DNA from: Listeria cornellensis FSL F6-0969
GTDB lineage: Bacteria; Bacillota; Bacilli; Lactobacillales; Listeriaceae
NCBI RefSeq assembly: GCF_000525855.1
Contig: NZ_AODE01000039.1
Span: 1 to 64,000, forward strand
DNA length: 64,000 nucleotides
Direction of reading: 5' to 3'
The translations under genes were made by a program, and so were the position numbers. Shown in pieces: positions 18,997 through 30,209 of the stretch (positions are counted from its first letter, which is position 1; the number at the start of each line of letters is the position of its first letter). The notes under the pieces are model-generated. The model did not search any database and had not been told where the DNA came from. It was given only the letters and a program-made list of their open reading frames with translations.

Positions 18997-21900
18997 TTTT
19001 TTTAGCTGATTTCCACGCCGATTTACCACCTTTTTTCCCATATTTCCAAGCATACTTTCCATATTTAGCAACAAACCCTATAACTGGAACAAGCCAAGCC
19101 CAATGTCCATCCGGATCTATATATTTAACTGGATTATTATTGGCATAATTATAACCATTCATCGTCAGTGGGTCATCTTCATCCCCTGGATCTGGATCCA
19201 CACTGATAAAGATGCCTTGTTCTGGTTCGTAGTAACGAGCCATCAAGTAGTACATACCTATCTCTTTGTCGTAGGTATATCCAGCATAGCCGAATGGGTT
19301 TTGTTTGGCTTCATTGGTCGTCTCGGTAGCTTTTAGTACGTTACCCCATGCGTCGTAGCTGTATTCTGCTATCGTGTCGCCTGCTTCATTCGTCAGGGCA
19401 ACCACATCGCCATGCGCGTTGTAGTGATAGAAGACTGTTTTGGTACCAACTTTCATTGCCATTCGAACGTTACTATCCGAATAAACATATTGGCGTTGCA
19501 CCGTTCCTGCACCGTCTGTTTCGTATAAAATGTCAATACTATCGCCATCGTAGTAGTATTTTGTGGTCTGTCCATTCACTGCTTTTTCAATACGGCGGTT
19601 GTCATCATCGTATTTGTAAGTTGCGAATGGGGTTGACTCGCCTTTTTTCGTGATAGCTGTTAGTTGGTCTGAGGTGTCCCATGTGTACGTGTATTTACCA
19701 TCGCTTAGACGGTTTCCATTTGTATCGTAGCTTAGCTTGTCGCCATTCCATGTGGTTAACTGGTTACCATCATTATAACTTGCATCAGTAGCTTTTGTCT
19801 TGCCAGAATCGATCACTTTCGTACGATTGCCAAAACCATCGTAGGTGTAGGCTTTGACGGTGCCATCTGGCAGTGTTTCTTTGGTCAGTTGGTTGATGGC
19901 ATCATATTCGTAACTTGTTTTACCTGATTTCTTGTTATCAATGGATGTTCTATTACTTGCTGCATCATACGTATAACTCTCTTCAAATAAGCTATCGCCA
20001 AGCTTGGTTCCGATTTGGATGTCACGTACTTTTTGTGTCGCGTCATAGTTGAAGTTTGTTCCTACGCCATTTCCATTGATGTACTGGCTCACGTTTCCGA
20101 ATTCATCATAATCTAGGAAATAGTTACGAGAACCATCGTTGAATTTCGTATTTTGGTCTAAGGCGTTATAATCATAGGTTGCTTTGTAATTGTGCGTGCC
20201 ATGCGAGACAACAACCTCATTGATTTTGTCGGTTTTCCCTTTGTTGTCTTTGCTCGGTTTATCTTTGTATGTCCAGGAAACACTGCCGCCTCGCTCTGTT
20301 TGTTTTGTGATACGGTCAGCATCGTCATAGGCTTTATCGCGTATCATGCCAGATAGCGCATCGGTCACTTTCGTTTCATTGCCATTCGGGTCAAATTGGA
20401 AACTAAAAGCGGTTTGACCATTCCATTTCACACCGGTGGCACGATCTGCGGAATCATAGATGCTTTCAATGGTGTCACCGTTTGGTTTCGTGACTTTGGT
20501 TTCATTCGCATTCGCGTCGTATTCGTAGCTGATTCTGCGACCTAAGGCATCCGTGAATTGGGTGACTTTGTTGTCGTTATCATACGCATAGCTATTTTGC
20601 TGTTCTTTGCCGTCTGCTGTCACAAATTTCTCGGTGGTATTACTGTTGTCATCATACTTGTAGGCAACGGCTGTTCCATTTGCCAAGGTCGTTTTCGTTA
20701 GTTGATTATCAACATTATACTCTAACTTCTTCGTATTGCCTTTTTCATCGGTTTCAGTTAGTTTGTTACCATAGACGTCATACGTAAAGGCGGATTTGCG
20801 ATTTTCTTCATCGTACGAAGCGACCACATAATTTCCATTCGCATCGTACGTATTTTCCGTCATCACTTCACCGTCTAATATACGGAAATCATCAAACCAA
20901 GCTTTCCCTGTCACACCATTTTGGAACATCGTTGACACGCGAATCGTTTGGATTGGCTTCGTTGCTTTCACAACTACCGCACTTCGGTTCCAGTCATTGG
21001 TTCCTAGTGGGAATTTCGCACGGACGTATTCATTGGTGCCATCTGTGTATTTCACATCGGCCCACAGCGCGTAGTCATCGCTCACCTTGCTTGTGCCGCT
21101 CGTTTTCGCGTTCTCCGATTTAGACATCCCTGTAATTGTCACGGCTTTGGCTGTCGTTTGATTCAGTGGTACCACTTGTCCCAGATAGGCATTGGTTTCT
21201 GCCGTCGTTTTACGCTCGTGTAAAGCAGAGCTATCCCCACTGAATCCTTCTTCATCCGTGACGCGTAAGGCTGTTAGTGCTGTGTTTCCCGTGCGCGACC
21301 AACCTTCTGCCGTCAGTTCGGTGCTTTTCTCCATACTATTATTCACGACTGGATTGTAGCTCGACGCGATACTGCCTTTTTCTAGTTGGACGTTGTCATA
21401 CCAAATCGTAGCCTTGCCTTTCGATCCAGCCATCTGTTCACCAGTCAGATACAACAAGACTTTTCCTGTTTCTTTGGTGGTCGTAAACGTGACTTGACGC
21501 TTCAACCAGCCACGGTTCCCTTGAATGGATGCCGCTCGGTTCGAGTGCCATGCCGTGCCATCTGTCACATCTTTCCCTGCGGCAGTCTGGGCACGCACCA
21601 TTGGAAAGACATCTGAATTGGTCATATTCGCTGTTTTGATAGACGCACTTAATGTGTAGGTTGTGTCTGGCTCTACATCGATATATTGCGTCGCTGCGGT
21701 ATACCCTTTCTCCGCATTGATGCCTTCACTCGTAATTTTCAGCGCGCCACTTCCGCCTAAACTACCTGGTGCTTTTTCAGCGCTGTCAAAACTTAAACCG
21801 CCCGTCGCATTGCTTTGGATCATTTTCCAATTGGCGAGTGCCGTTCCACTTTCAAAACCGCTGTTCAACACTAAATTGCCGGCAGCCGATAGCTCACCAC

Positions 21901-24900
21901 TACCACTGATTGGGTTTCCGTAAGCATCGTATTGCGTCACCGAAGACATATTCGCTTCCGTTTGATTCGTCTCGGATACCGCATCGGCGCCACTGTATGC
22001 CGTCGTTGTTTCGCGATTCTCCGTATCTGTTGCGGAAATCACATCATTATTTTCATTATACGTATAATTCTCCGTCCCATACGGATCGGTCACCGACGTC
22101 ACATTCCCGTCCGCGTCATACGTATACGTCTCTTCTTGCCCTTTTGGACTTACTTCTTTGATCAGGTTGTTCGCCTCGTAGCTCGTCGTCGTGCTCAGCT
22201 TCAAGCCATCCGCGTCCACAACCACTTTCTCGGGATTTCCCGCCTGATTGTAGGTATAAACCGTCTTCTTACCTTTCGCGTTTACCAGCGTCGCCTCACG
22301 CTTCTCCGGCGCATAGCTCAGCGTCGTCGCTTTGCCAACTGGATCGGTCACTTTCACCAATTTCTTATCTGTGTACGCGTACGTTGTCTGGTATGGCGTC
22401 GCTTCCGTGTGCTTCGGATCATAAATCGCCGTCAACAAGCCGTCCGTGTAGCCATAGCGATACGCTTTCCCACGCGGTGTGGTCGATGCCGTCAATTGTT
22501 TCGCTGCATCATACGTAAACGTCACTTCCCGGTTTTCCGGCCCCGTCACTTTCGAAATCTGCGCACCATTGTAGGTCACGCTCACCTTCCGACCAGACGC
22601 ATCCGTAATCCCCGTCAACTTCCCACTCGCGTAAGTGTACGTCAATACATTGCCGTTAGGGTCTTTTTCGCTCAAAAGTTGTCCCGCCGCATTAAACGCC
22701 ACTTCCGATTTATCCTGCTCCACCATCAAAAAGCCCGTCGCAGTTTTCGTCAGCTCGCTATATACACCTGCAGGCGCCTCATACGTCGTCCCCGTTTTCA
22801 TAAACAATTGCGTTTTATTATCGGATTCATACAACATCACATCGCCGTTCGCTTGTTCCGCAACGCGCGTTTCCAGTGTACTCGTCCAACCTTTTCCGAA
22901 CAAGCCGACTTGGTCATTTTGGCTGTTAAACGTTCGGCTAATATTAATGCTCGGCCCGCGTCCTTCCAACTCAAAATCCGTCTCGCTGAACAAGAAATTC
23001 CCGTTCGTTGCGTTGACTTCGCCGCCAATCACCGGAATGGCTGTCCAATAATCCACCATGCCTTGCTGCGAACCAACAAGCGGAATCGTTGCTTTGTATG
23101 TCCCAGAAATCGTGCTGGCACCTTGTTGTCCTGTCTTCGTATAGGCCTTCACTCGGAACGCATAATTTTTCAAATGCCCTAATGTTCCACCAGAATTGGT
23201 ATATACAGGAGACGGATCTTGCGCTAATTCCGCGCCTTTTCCATCTGTATGCAATGCCCAACCACCGGCCGCAATCTCTGCATTCGTTGGCCAAAGCCCT
23301 TTATGCTGCGTCGTCCATGTCGTCTTATTCCCAACATCAAATTCGACATCCTTTTTCCCGTCGAACATCGTCACGATATACCCTTCCGCATTCGCGACAG
23401 GCGCCCAGTTCACTTGCACATAACCAGTATTCGTACCCGCCAAATTGGCATACGCTTTTCCTGTCGGTGCTGCTGGCGTCTCGATTGGCATGTATACATC
23501 CGTAACATCTGATGTCGGGCTATCCCCACCTGGGAATGTTGCTAAAACCCGAACGATATAGCTCTGTCGATTCCGGTAATCAGCCGTACTACCTGCTTCA
23601 TACCCATTTGTATAGAGTTCTCGCGGATCATTCGCGAACTCCGCGCCTTTTCCATCCGTATGGAACTCAAAGTCACCTTCATCCATTTCCGCCTGTGTCG
23701 GGAATATTTTCTTCCCTTTCGATGTCCAAGTCGTTACATTACCAACTGGAATATGCTCATAATAGTAACCATTCCAAATCAGTAGTCGGTACCCCGTCGC
23801 ACCTGACACCGCGTTCCACGTCAAGTCCATGTAACCGGTGCCAGTACCCGGTCCATTCGAATACGTTTTCGCAACCGCTTTTGCCGGTTTCGCGTACGTA
23901 TACGTCACTTCCAAATACGGCACATTCGTCCCCGTTTCGGTCGCCGTGAACTTTTTCCAAAAACCTTGCGTGTTCGTCGTGTGCATCATGAAACCGTAGT
24001 TCACCCGCGTGCCCTGCGCCCATGCCTGCACTGTATCTTTCACGTTAAAACTGGCCCACTGATCGCGTCCAACATTCGTTTGCGCAATATTCGTCGCAGT
24101 CGGCTTGTTATTCCACGTCACCGCGCCCGGCGTCCAAGCTCCTTTCACCTCATCCAATTTCACCAAGTTCGGCGTCGATGGATAGTAATGCCACGTTGCA
24201 TACGCCTTAAACGTCGCCGACTCAATCGAAGCCTTCGCGAGCGACGACACATCAGGCTTGATATACGCATAATTAATCCCCGTCGTGCCATCATACTGAC
24301 CAACCGACAACGTATACTCGCCCTGACCCGCGTCCCACAACTTGCTTCCCGAATAGTTCGTCGTCGGGTAAGCACTCGCAATATGCGCATCCGTTGCTTT
24401 TTTCAACTGCACACTCGGATCAATATACACTGGATATACCCGATCCTCCGCCTTCAACCAGTCCACATCCGCCACGACTTGTAACGAATAAACCGTACTC
24501 GTCAGCGCCTCTAATTTAAACTCTACCGCATCCGAACTCACCGCGATGCCCGATTTCTCATCGATTTTCGAGTCCGACATCACCGGCTTCGGCAATTCAA
24601 AAACGACCGCGCCCTTGCGATTCGTAAAGCTGATCGAACCGTCTTCCAATTGTTCCACTTTTAATTTCGTGTCCAATCGGAAATTATACGTATTGAATCC
24701 ATTATATTCATTCACTACGATGTCTTCCTTCACAGACGTGTTAAAATGCAAATTCCGCAAATCCGTGTTCGGTAACACCTCTTTAAATCGCGCTTCATTG
24801 CCGTCGACGCTTGCTTCCACGTCCGTCACAGCCGTTTTTTCCTTCTCGCCTTCTGCCGATTCAAAACCAAACGTAATCGCTTCGTTTCCCTCGCCAAACG

Positions 24901-25267
24901 TACTATATTTTCCTTTTTCCATCTTCGGTAGGAATTGCGCTTGAATCTCCGTGCGTTCTGCCTCAATGACATCCTCATCCGTCGTCACCAAGTCATTGGA
25001 AACCCGCTCCCACTCGCCATCTTCCTTCACATTAATCGGTTCCGTAAAAATCTGTTTTGTGAAAGAACCGTTCTGATTATCATACACAAGCTCATTCTCC
25101 GTGCGTTCCTCGACCACTTCCACCGGCTTCGCTTCCGCCGTTGTTTTTGGTGTTGGTGCCGCATCCCCCTTTGTTTCCTCCGCTCGTGGTTCAAATGCCG
25201 GCAGCGTCGAAACAACCAACGCAAAAACCAACCACACTAATAACCCTTTTTTTAGCCATGTCTTCAT
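18989..25267 (-). CDS. wapA: WapA-like Rhs/YD-repeat cell-wall toxin
   Basis: 2,092 residues in this frame, about 2,186 with the tip repaired. In order: signal peptide (1-28); N-terminal domain (about 40-280); DNRLRE-type domain (about 290-455; DAHIASAYPTTNYSGSKLWD); two fibronectin-like modules sharing AEFANDP/AELAQDP and DGKGAE (about 460-735); an Rhs entry motif (GGEVNATNGNFLFSETDFEL); YD repeats (about 760-1130); a CBM-like insert (NLVLNSGFESGTALANW); more YD repeats; and the core end GMYYLMARYYEPEQGIFISV with YIDPDG. The YD shell encloses the C-terminal toxin. The layout matches B. subtilis WapA, which delivers a C-terminal nuclease to neighbouring cells. Start ATG 25267 with GGAGGAG. 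Confidence 0.93.
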   Translation of the reverse strand: MKTWLKKGLLVWLVFALVVSTLPAFEPRAEETKGDAAPTPKTTAEAKPVEVVEERTENELVYDNQNGSFTKQIFTEPINVKEDGEWERVSNDLVTTDEDVIEAERTEIQAQFLPKMEKGKYSTFGEGNEAITFGFESAEGEKEKTAVTDVEASVDGNEARFKEVLPNTDLRNLHFNTSVKEDIVVNEYNGFNTYNFRLDTKLKVEQLEDGSISFTNRKGAVVFELPKPVMSDSKIDEKSGIAVSSDAVEFKLEALTSTVYSLQVVADVDWLKAEDRVYPVYIDPSVQLKKATDAHIASAYPTTNYSGSKLWDAGQGEYTLSVGQYDGTTGINYAYIKPDVSSLAKASIESATFKAYATWHYYPSTPNLVKLDEVKGAWTPGAVTWNNKPTATNIAQTNVGRDQWASFNVKDTVQAWAQGTRVNYGFMMHTTNTQGFWKKFTATETGTNVPYLEVTYTYAKPAKAVAKTYSNGPGTGTGYMDLTWNAVSGATGYRLLIWNGYYYEHIPVGNVTTWTSKGKKIFPTQAEMDEGDFEFHTDGKGAEFANDPRELYTNGYEAGSTADYRNRQSYIVRVLATFPGGDSPTSDVTDVYMPIETPAAPTGKAYANLAGTNTGYVQVNWAPVANAEGYIVTMFDGKKDVEFDVGNKTTWTTQHKGLWPTNAEIAAGGWALHTDGKGAELAQDPSPVYTNSGGTLGHLKNYAFRVKAYTKTGQQGASTISGTYKATIPLVGSQQGMVDYWTAIPVIGGEVNATNGNFLFSETDFELEGRGPSINISRTFNSQNDQVGLFGKGWTSTLETRVAEQANGDVMLYESDNKTQLFMKTGTTYEAPAGVYSELTKTATGFLMVEQDKSEVAFNAAGQLLSEKDPNGNVLTYTYASGKLTGITDASGRKVSVTYNGAQISKVTGPENREVTFTYDAAKQLTASTTPRGKAYRYGYTDGLLTAIYDPKHTEATPYQTTYAYTDKKLVKVTDPVGKATTLSYAPEKREATLVNAKGKKTVYTYNQAGNPEKVVVDADGLKLSTTTSYEANNLIKEVSPKGQEETYTYDADGNVTSVTDPYGTENYTYNENNDVISATDTENRETTTAYSGADAVSETNQTEANMSSVTQYDAYGNPISGSGELSAAGNLVLNSGFESGTALANWKMIQSNATGGLSFDSAEKAPGSLGGSGALKITSEGINAEKGYTAATQYIDVEPDTTYTLSASIKTANMTNSDVFPMVRAQTAAGKDVTDGTAWHSNRAASIQGNRGWLKRQVTFTTTKETGKVLLYLTGEQMAGSKGKATIWYDNVQLEKGSIASSYNPVVNNSMEKSTELTAEGWSRTGNTALTALRVTDEEGFSGDSSALHERKTTAETNAYLGQVVPLNQTTAKAVTITGMSKSENAKTSGTSKVSDDYALWADVKYTDGTNEYVRAKFPLGTNDWNRSAVVVKATKPIQTIRVSTMFQNGVTGKAWFDDFRILDGEVMTENTYDANGNYVVASYDEENRKSAFTYDVYGNKLTETDEKGNTKKLEYNVDNQLTKTTLANGTAVAYKYDDNSNTTEKFVTADGKEQQNSYAYDNDNKVTQFTDALGRRISYEYDANANETKVTKPNGDTIESIYDSADRATGVKWNGQTAFSFQFDPNGNETKVTDALSGMIRDKAYDDADRITKQTERGGSVSWTYKDKPSKDNKGKTDKINEVVVSHGTHNYKATYDYNALDQNTKFNDGSRNYFLDYDEFGNVSQYINGNGVGTNFNYDATQKVRDIQIGTKLGDSLFEESYTYDAASNRTSIDNKKSGKTSYEYDAINQLTKETLPDGTVKAYTYDGFGNRTKVIDSGKTKATDASYNDGNQLTTWNGDKLSYDTNGNRLSDGKYTYTWDTSDQLTAITKKGESTPFATYKYDDDNRRIEKAVNGQTTKYYYDGDSIDILYETDGAGTVQRQYVYSDSNVRMAMKVGTKTVFYHYNAHGDVVALTNEAGDTIAEYSYDAWGNVLKATETTNEAKQNPFGYAGYTYDKEIGMYYLMARYYEPEQGIFISVDPDPGDEDDPLTMNGYNYANNNPVKYIDPDGHWAWLVPVIGFVAKYGKYAWKYGKKGGKSAWKSAKKRW

Positions 25268-25312
25268 GTAAAAACTCCTCCGCTTTTTGTATTTTTCCTA
25301 CCATCTCTTTTT

Positions 25313-25330
25313 TGGTGAGCGTTTTCACCA
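25313..25330. promoter_or_regulatory. Inverted repeat / cre-like operator upstream of rhs
   Basis: TGGTGAGCGTTTTCACCA, 46 bp upstream of the rhs start. It has a perfect TGGTGA/TCACCA dyad with central CG and matches the cre consensus at about 12 of 14 positions. The regulator is uncertain. Confidence 0.35.
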
Positions 25331-25542
25331 AATTAAAAAGTAACATAATTAACCTTGGAAAACAATACTTTTTTCGTTTTTTTTCTAATAAATTATTTTT
25401 TTTCTTGCATTTCTAACTATAAATCTATTCAATCCCGCTACATTAAGCTTTCAACACGCCAAAACGGCATCCCCACCTTTCTTGACTTCTTATTCATTAT
25501 ACGAATATACGTTCGGTTTGTAAATAGCAAAAGTCTCCCAAG

Positions 25543-25650
25543 TTGAAAAGTTGAGCGGGCTCGTTCAGCTCCGAAAAAATTTGTTAGAGGCCGCAGTGAA
25601 AACCATCTTCTGGTTTTTGCGGAGGCCACGAAATTTCCGAGAGGCTGGCT
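25543..25650 (-). repeat. Structured intergenic repeat, copy 1 (partial)
   Basis: Shares TTGAAAAG, TTGTTAGAGGC, the hairpin CCGCAGTGAAAACCA...TGGTTTTTGCGG and GGAGGCCACGAAATTTC with copy 2, from which it differs at few positions in its 3' half. It lacks the final GAAGCTGGAT block. Strand is nominal. Confidence 0.75.
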
Positions 25651-25742
25651 AAACGGAAGGCAGTTTCATTACATCCAACTGCATATTGAGGTTCTAATAA
25701 AGCAAACGACGCTTTCTAAGAACCACAACAAAGCTGGATCCA

Positions 25743-25873
25743 TTGAAAAGCTGAGAAAGCCCGTTAGCCTCGACAGAAATTGTTAGAGGCTGCAGTGAAA
25801 ACCATCTTCTGGTTTTTGCGGAGGCCACGAAATTTCCGAGAGGCTGGCTTTTGAAGCTGGATTCAAAGGCGCC
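25743..25873 (-). repeat. Structured intergenic repeat, copy 2 (131 bp)
   Basis: Full-length copy from TTGAAAAGCTGAGAAAGCCC to GGCGCC, with the same central hairpin as copy 1. It matches copy 3 (27760-27890) in inverted orientation at exactly the same length. Confidence 0.75.
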
Positions 25874-26041
25874 CAACCAAAAACTAAACATGATTATCCA
25901 CCCAAACAAAACAATGCCATTTCAAATCCACAACAATTTTAGCACAAAAAAATAGTCGAAAAACCATTTTTGTCCTAAACGCTTGATTATCGATCCTGAA
26001 CGCCGAATTTTTACCTAAATATTGGATATTATCCTTTTGCA

Positions 26042-26089
26042 TGAAACAAGGCGTTCCCCATCTGAAACATATTCCAACTCACTGAAACA
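26042..26089 (+). promoter_or_regulatory. Three phased TGAAACA boxes upstream of bgl
   Basis: TGAAACA occurs at 26042, 26063 and 26083, with spacings of 21 and 20 bp (two helical turns), 120-165 bp upstream of the GH1 start. A candidate activator or RpiR-type operator array; inference only. Confidence 0.3.
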
Positions 26090-26125
26090 TCAACCCAATT
26101 CCCCAATTCATATTTACATTTCACC

Positions 26126-26139
26126 CGAAACCGTTTACA
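26126..26139 (+). promoter_or_regulatory. cre-like site upstream of the GH1 gene
   Basis: CGAAACCGTTTACA fits TGWAARCGYTWNCA at 12 of 14 positions, 70 bp upstream of the start. Catabolite control is expected for beta-glucoside genes. Confidence 0.4.
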
Positions 26140-26178
26140 TTTAAATCATACAGAAAGCCCGCAAAAACTGCTTTCTAA

Positions 26179-27654
<1,476 letters not shown>

Positions 27655-27716
27655 AAAATCGGGTTTGCGAGGCGTATCCCAAATGCGTGTCGTGAACCTG
27701 GTTTACAGAGGTATAA

Positions 27717-27730
27717 AGAAAGCGTTAACA
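27717..27730 (+). promoter_or_regulatory. cre-like site ahead of the EIIC gene
   Basis: AGAAAGCGTTAACA matches the cre consensus at 13 of 14 positions. It overlaps the end of a possible -10 (TATAAA, 27712-27717), 180 bp upstream of the EIIC start, so the second half of the operon may have its own CcpA-controlled promoter. Confidence 0.45.
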
Positions 27731-27759
27731 AGAGTTGTGTCATGTGGGGCGTCTAGTTC

Positions 27760-27890
27760 GGCGCCTCCGGATCCAGCTTCAGAAGCCAGACCCTCGAAAT
27801 TTTCGTGGCCTCCGTAAAAGTCAAAAGAGGACTTTCACTACGGCCCCTAACAAATTTTTTCGGGTCTAACGGGCTTCTTCAGCTTTTCAA
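27760..27890 (+). repeat. Structured intergenic repeat, copy 3 (131 bp, inverted)
   Basis: Reverse complement of copy 2 over its full length, ending 2 bp before the EIIC ribosome site region. Relative to copies 1 and 2, its central stem has changed on both sides at three positions and still pairs (CCGTA/TACGG; AAAGTC/GACTTT). Confidence 0.75.
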
Positions 27891-27908
27891 ATTGGGAGGT
27901 ATATATTT

Positions 27909-29273
27909 ATGAGTTTAATGACAAAGTTCGAACACGGGATGGAGAAAGCACTTGTACCAGTTGCCAACAAATTGAATTCACAGCGGCATATTGCTGCCAT
28001 TCGTGATGCATTTATTTTAGTTTTTCCTTTAATCATGGCAGGGTCGATTATTCTTTTAATCAACTTCGCAGTGCTTAGTCCAGATGGTTTTATCGCTAAA
28101 ATCCTATTTTTAGGTAAGATTTTCCCGAATCTCGCGGAGGCTCAGGCTATTTTTGCGCCCGTTCTGCAAGGTTCGACCAATATTATGGCCATACTTATCA
28201 CCTTTTTAGTAGCACGAAATTTAGCGATTTTCTTCCAGCAAGATGATCTGCTATGCGGTTTGACAGCGATTGGCTCGTTCTTCATCATCTACACGCCGTA
28301 TCTCGTTGTCGAAAACCAAGCATACATGACTACCAAATTCCTAGGAGCGCAAGGCCTGTTCGTAGCGCTAATCGTTGGTATTATTACTGGGGAAGTATTC
28401 AGCCGTCTTGCTCGTGCGCCGAAGCTGACCATCAAAATGCCAGATCAAGTGCCACCAGCCGTTTCTCGTTCTTTCAAAGTTTTGATTCCAGTTATTCTTG
28501 TGATGATCTTGTTCTCTGTTTTGAACTATTTAATCACTTTAATCGCTCCAGAAGGCTTGCATGACCTTGTTTACACGGTTATCCAATCGCCGCTAAAAGA
28601 CATGGGTACGAATATTTATTCCGTCCTACTACTTGGCTTTATCTCCAACTTACTATGGGTTCTCGGGATTCACGGTCCGAACACGATTGCTGCGATCCGC
28701 GATACCATTTTCACCGAGCCTAACTTGGCAAACTTGAACTATGTAGCACAGCACGGTTCTGCATGGGGCGCGCCTTACCCAACAACTTGGGCAGGTCTAA
28801 ATGACGCTTTTGCGAACTATGGTGGTTCTGGAATGACGCTCGGTCTTCTGATTGCGATTTTCTTTGCTTCCAAACGTGCCGATCACCGCGATATCGCGAA
28901 ACTATCGATTGCGCCGGGCTTGTTCAATATTAATGAACCAGTTATCTTCGGTCTTCCAATCGTGCTGAATCCGATCATGGTTATTCCGTTCATCTTTGTC
29001 CCAGCCATCAACACGCTAATCGGTTACTTCTTCATCCATTTCAAAATTATTCCGCCAATCGCGTATCAAGTGCCGTGGACAACACCTGGCCCACTGATTC
29101 CGTTCCTTGGTACTGGAGGAAATTGGCTCGCACTACTCGTCGGACTACTCTGTTTGGCAGTCGCAACCATTTGTTACCTACCGTTCGTACTCGTTTCGAA
29201 TAAAGTAGCAGCAAGTGACGCACAAATGGACGCAAACGCGACAGAATCCGCAACAGCAACAGGCGAAAAATAG
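27909..29273 (+). CDS. PTS lactose/cellobiose-type EIIC permease
   Basis: 454 residues with about ten TM helices. It is the membrane channel component of a phosphotransferase system of the Lac (chitobiose/cellobiose) family. Typical features are the N-terminal amphipathic segment (MTKFEHGMEKALVPVANKLN), AFILVFPLIMAGSIILL, the motif GIHGPNTIAAIRD in the ligand region and FNINEPVIFGLPIVLNP. There is no fused IIA or IIB, and neither is encoded next to it, so those components must come from elsewhere. ATG 27909 with GGGAGG. Followed after 12 bp by the ROK kinase. Confidence 0.93.
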   Translation: MSLMTKFEHGMEKALVPVANKLNSQRHIAAIRDAFILVFPLIMAGSIILLINFAVLSPDGFIAKILFLGKIFPNLAEAQAIFAPVLQGSTNIMAILITFLVARNLAIFFQQDDLLCGLTAIGSFFIIYTPYLVVENQAYMTTKFLGAQGLFVALIVGIITGEVFSRLARAPKLTIKMPDQVPPAVSRSFKVLIPVILVMILFSVLNYLITLIAPEGLHDLVYTVIQSPLKDMGTNIYSVLLLGFISNLLWVLGIHGPNTIAAIRDTIFTEPNLANLNYVAQHGSAWGAPYPTTWAGLNDAFANYGGSGMTLGLLIAIFFASKRADHRDIAKLSIAPGLFNINEPVIFGLPIVLNPIMVIPFIFVPAINTLIGYFFIHFKIIPPIAYQVPWTTPGPLIPFLGTGGNWLALLVGLLCLAVATICYLPFVLVSNKVAASDAQMDANATESATATGEK

Positions 29274-29285
29274 GAGTTGAAAATT

Positions 29286-30164
29286 TTGAAAAACCTAGCA
29301 GCATTTGATATCGGCGGAACAACCTTGAAGATGGGCGTTGTTTCAAGTGAAGGCGATATTCTCCAACACGAAAAAATGACAATCCCTGATTTTGACGGCG
29401 AACTGATATTAGCAGGGATTTCAGAGTATACGAAAAAACACGATGTGGCGGGCGTTGCAATCAGCGCGCCCGGCTACATCAATCCAAAAACCGGCTTTAT
29501 CACGATGGGTGGCGCAATCCGTGCCTTCGATAATTTCCCCATTCGCGAATACTTAGAAGAAAAAACCGGCCTTCCCGTCACCGTCGAAAATGACGCCAAT
29601 TGCGTAGCCCTTTGCGAAAAATGGCTTGGTGGCGCGCAGGACTTGGACTATTTTCTCTGCATGACAATCGGAACAGGCATCGGCGGTGGCATTTTCATTG
29701 ACGGCAAACTATACAGCGGCTCCCGATTCCGCGCCGGCGAATTCGGCTACCTGTTCAGCGATCGACCTGGCAGCTACGAACCTGGCAACTACACGATGAA
29801 CCAAACAACCACACTGCTCGTTTTGCGTCGCCAATACGCAGCGCACACAGGCAAAAACCTAAACGAAGTCACCGGTGAAGAAATTTTCGCAGCTTACGAC
29901 AACCACGATTCCATCGCAGAAAAACTAATCCACGACTTCTACACCGGTCTTTGCACAGGCTTATACAACCTGATTTACTGCTTCGACCCGAGCCATATCT
30001 TCATCGGCGGCGGTATCACAGACCGGCCAACGTTCCTTGCCGAGCTCAAACACCACATGGCCTTCTTCGGCCTCCGCGACACCGAACTAGAACTCGTCTC
30101 ACACAAAAACCAAGCCGGCTTACTCGGCGCAGTATATCACCATTTATTGTTAACAGAAATCTAG
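29286..30164 (+). CDS. bglK: ROK family sugar kinase (BglK-like beta-glucoside kinase)
   Basis: 292 residues from TTG 29286. An earlier TTG at 29277 abuts the ribosome site AGGAG (29272-29276) and cannot use it. The ATP-binding motif is AAFDIGGTTLKMG, the catalytic Asp lies in VENDANCVAL, and the second phosphate loop in IGTGIGGGIFIDG. The Cys-rich zinc motif of ROK glucokinases is absent and replaced by FRAGEFGYLF, as in BglK-type enzymes that phosphorylate cellobiose and other beta-glucosides. It would phosphorylate beta-glucosides or their products for the GH1 enzyme. Last gene of the operon; a promoter for the downstream RNA begins 11 bp after its stop. Confidence 0.88.
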   Translation: MKNLAAFDIGGTTLKMGVVSSEGDILQHEKMTIPDFDGELILAGISEYTKKHDVAGVAISAPGYINPKTGFITMGGAIRAFDNFPIREYLEEKTGLPVTVENDANCVALCEKWLGGAQDLDYFLCMTIGTGIGGGIFIDGKLYSGSRFRAGEFGYLFSDRPGSYEPGNYTMNQTTTLLVLRRQYAAHTGKNLNEVTGEEIFAAYDNHDSIAEKLIHDFYTGLCTGLYNLIYCFDPSHIFIGGGITDRPTFLAELKHHMAFFGLRDTELELVSHKNQAGLLGAVYHHLLLTEI

Positions 30165-30174
30165 ATAGGGCAAA

Positions 30175-30203
30175 TTGCATTACATTTATAAGCATGGTAT
30201 AAT
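30175..30203 (+). promoter_or_regulatory. Promoter of the antitoxin RNA
   Basis: TTGCAT (30175-30180), 17-bp spacer, TATAAT (30198-30203) with an extended -10 TGG. The element AAGCATGGTATAAT recurs inverted at the toxin promoter. Confidence 0.75.
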
Positions 30204-30209
30204 ATGAAT

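Noticed and set aside
18997-19003. Programmed ribosomal frameshift in rhs
   Set aside because: Joining the frames requires skipping one base, not the usual -1 shift at A_AAA_AAG. The many similar breaks elsewhere make an error or transcriptional slippage likelier.
21932-23182. Long 416-codon plus-strand ORF opposite rhs
   Set aside because: Shadow frame of the YD-repeat region with an Arg/His-rich, low-complexity translation and no ribosome site.
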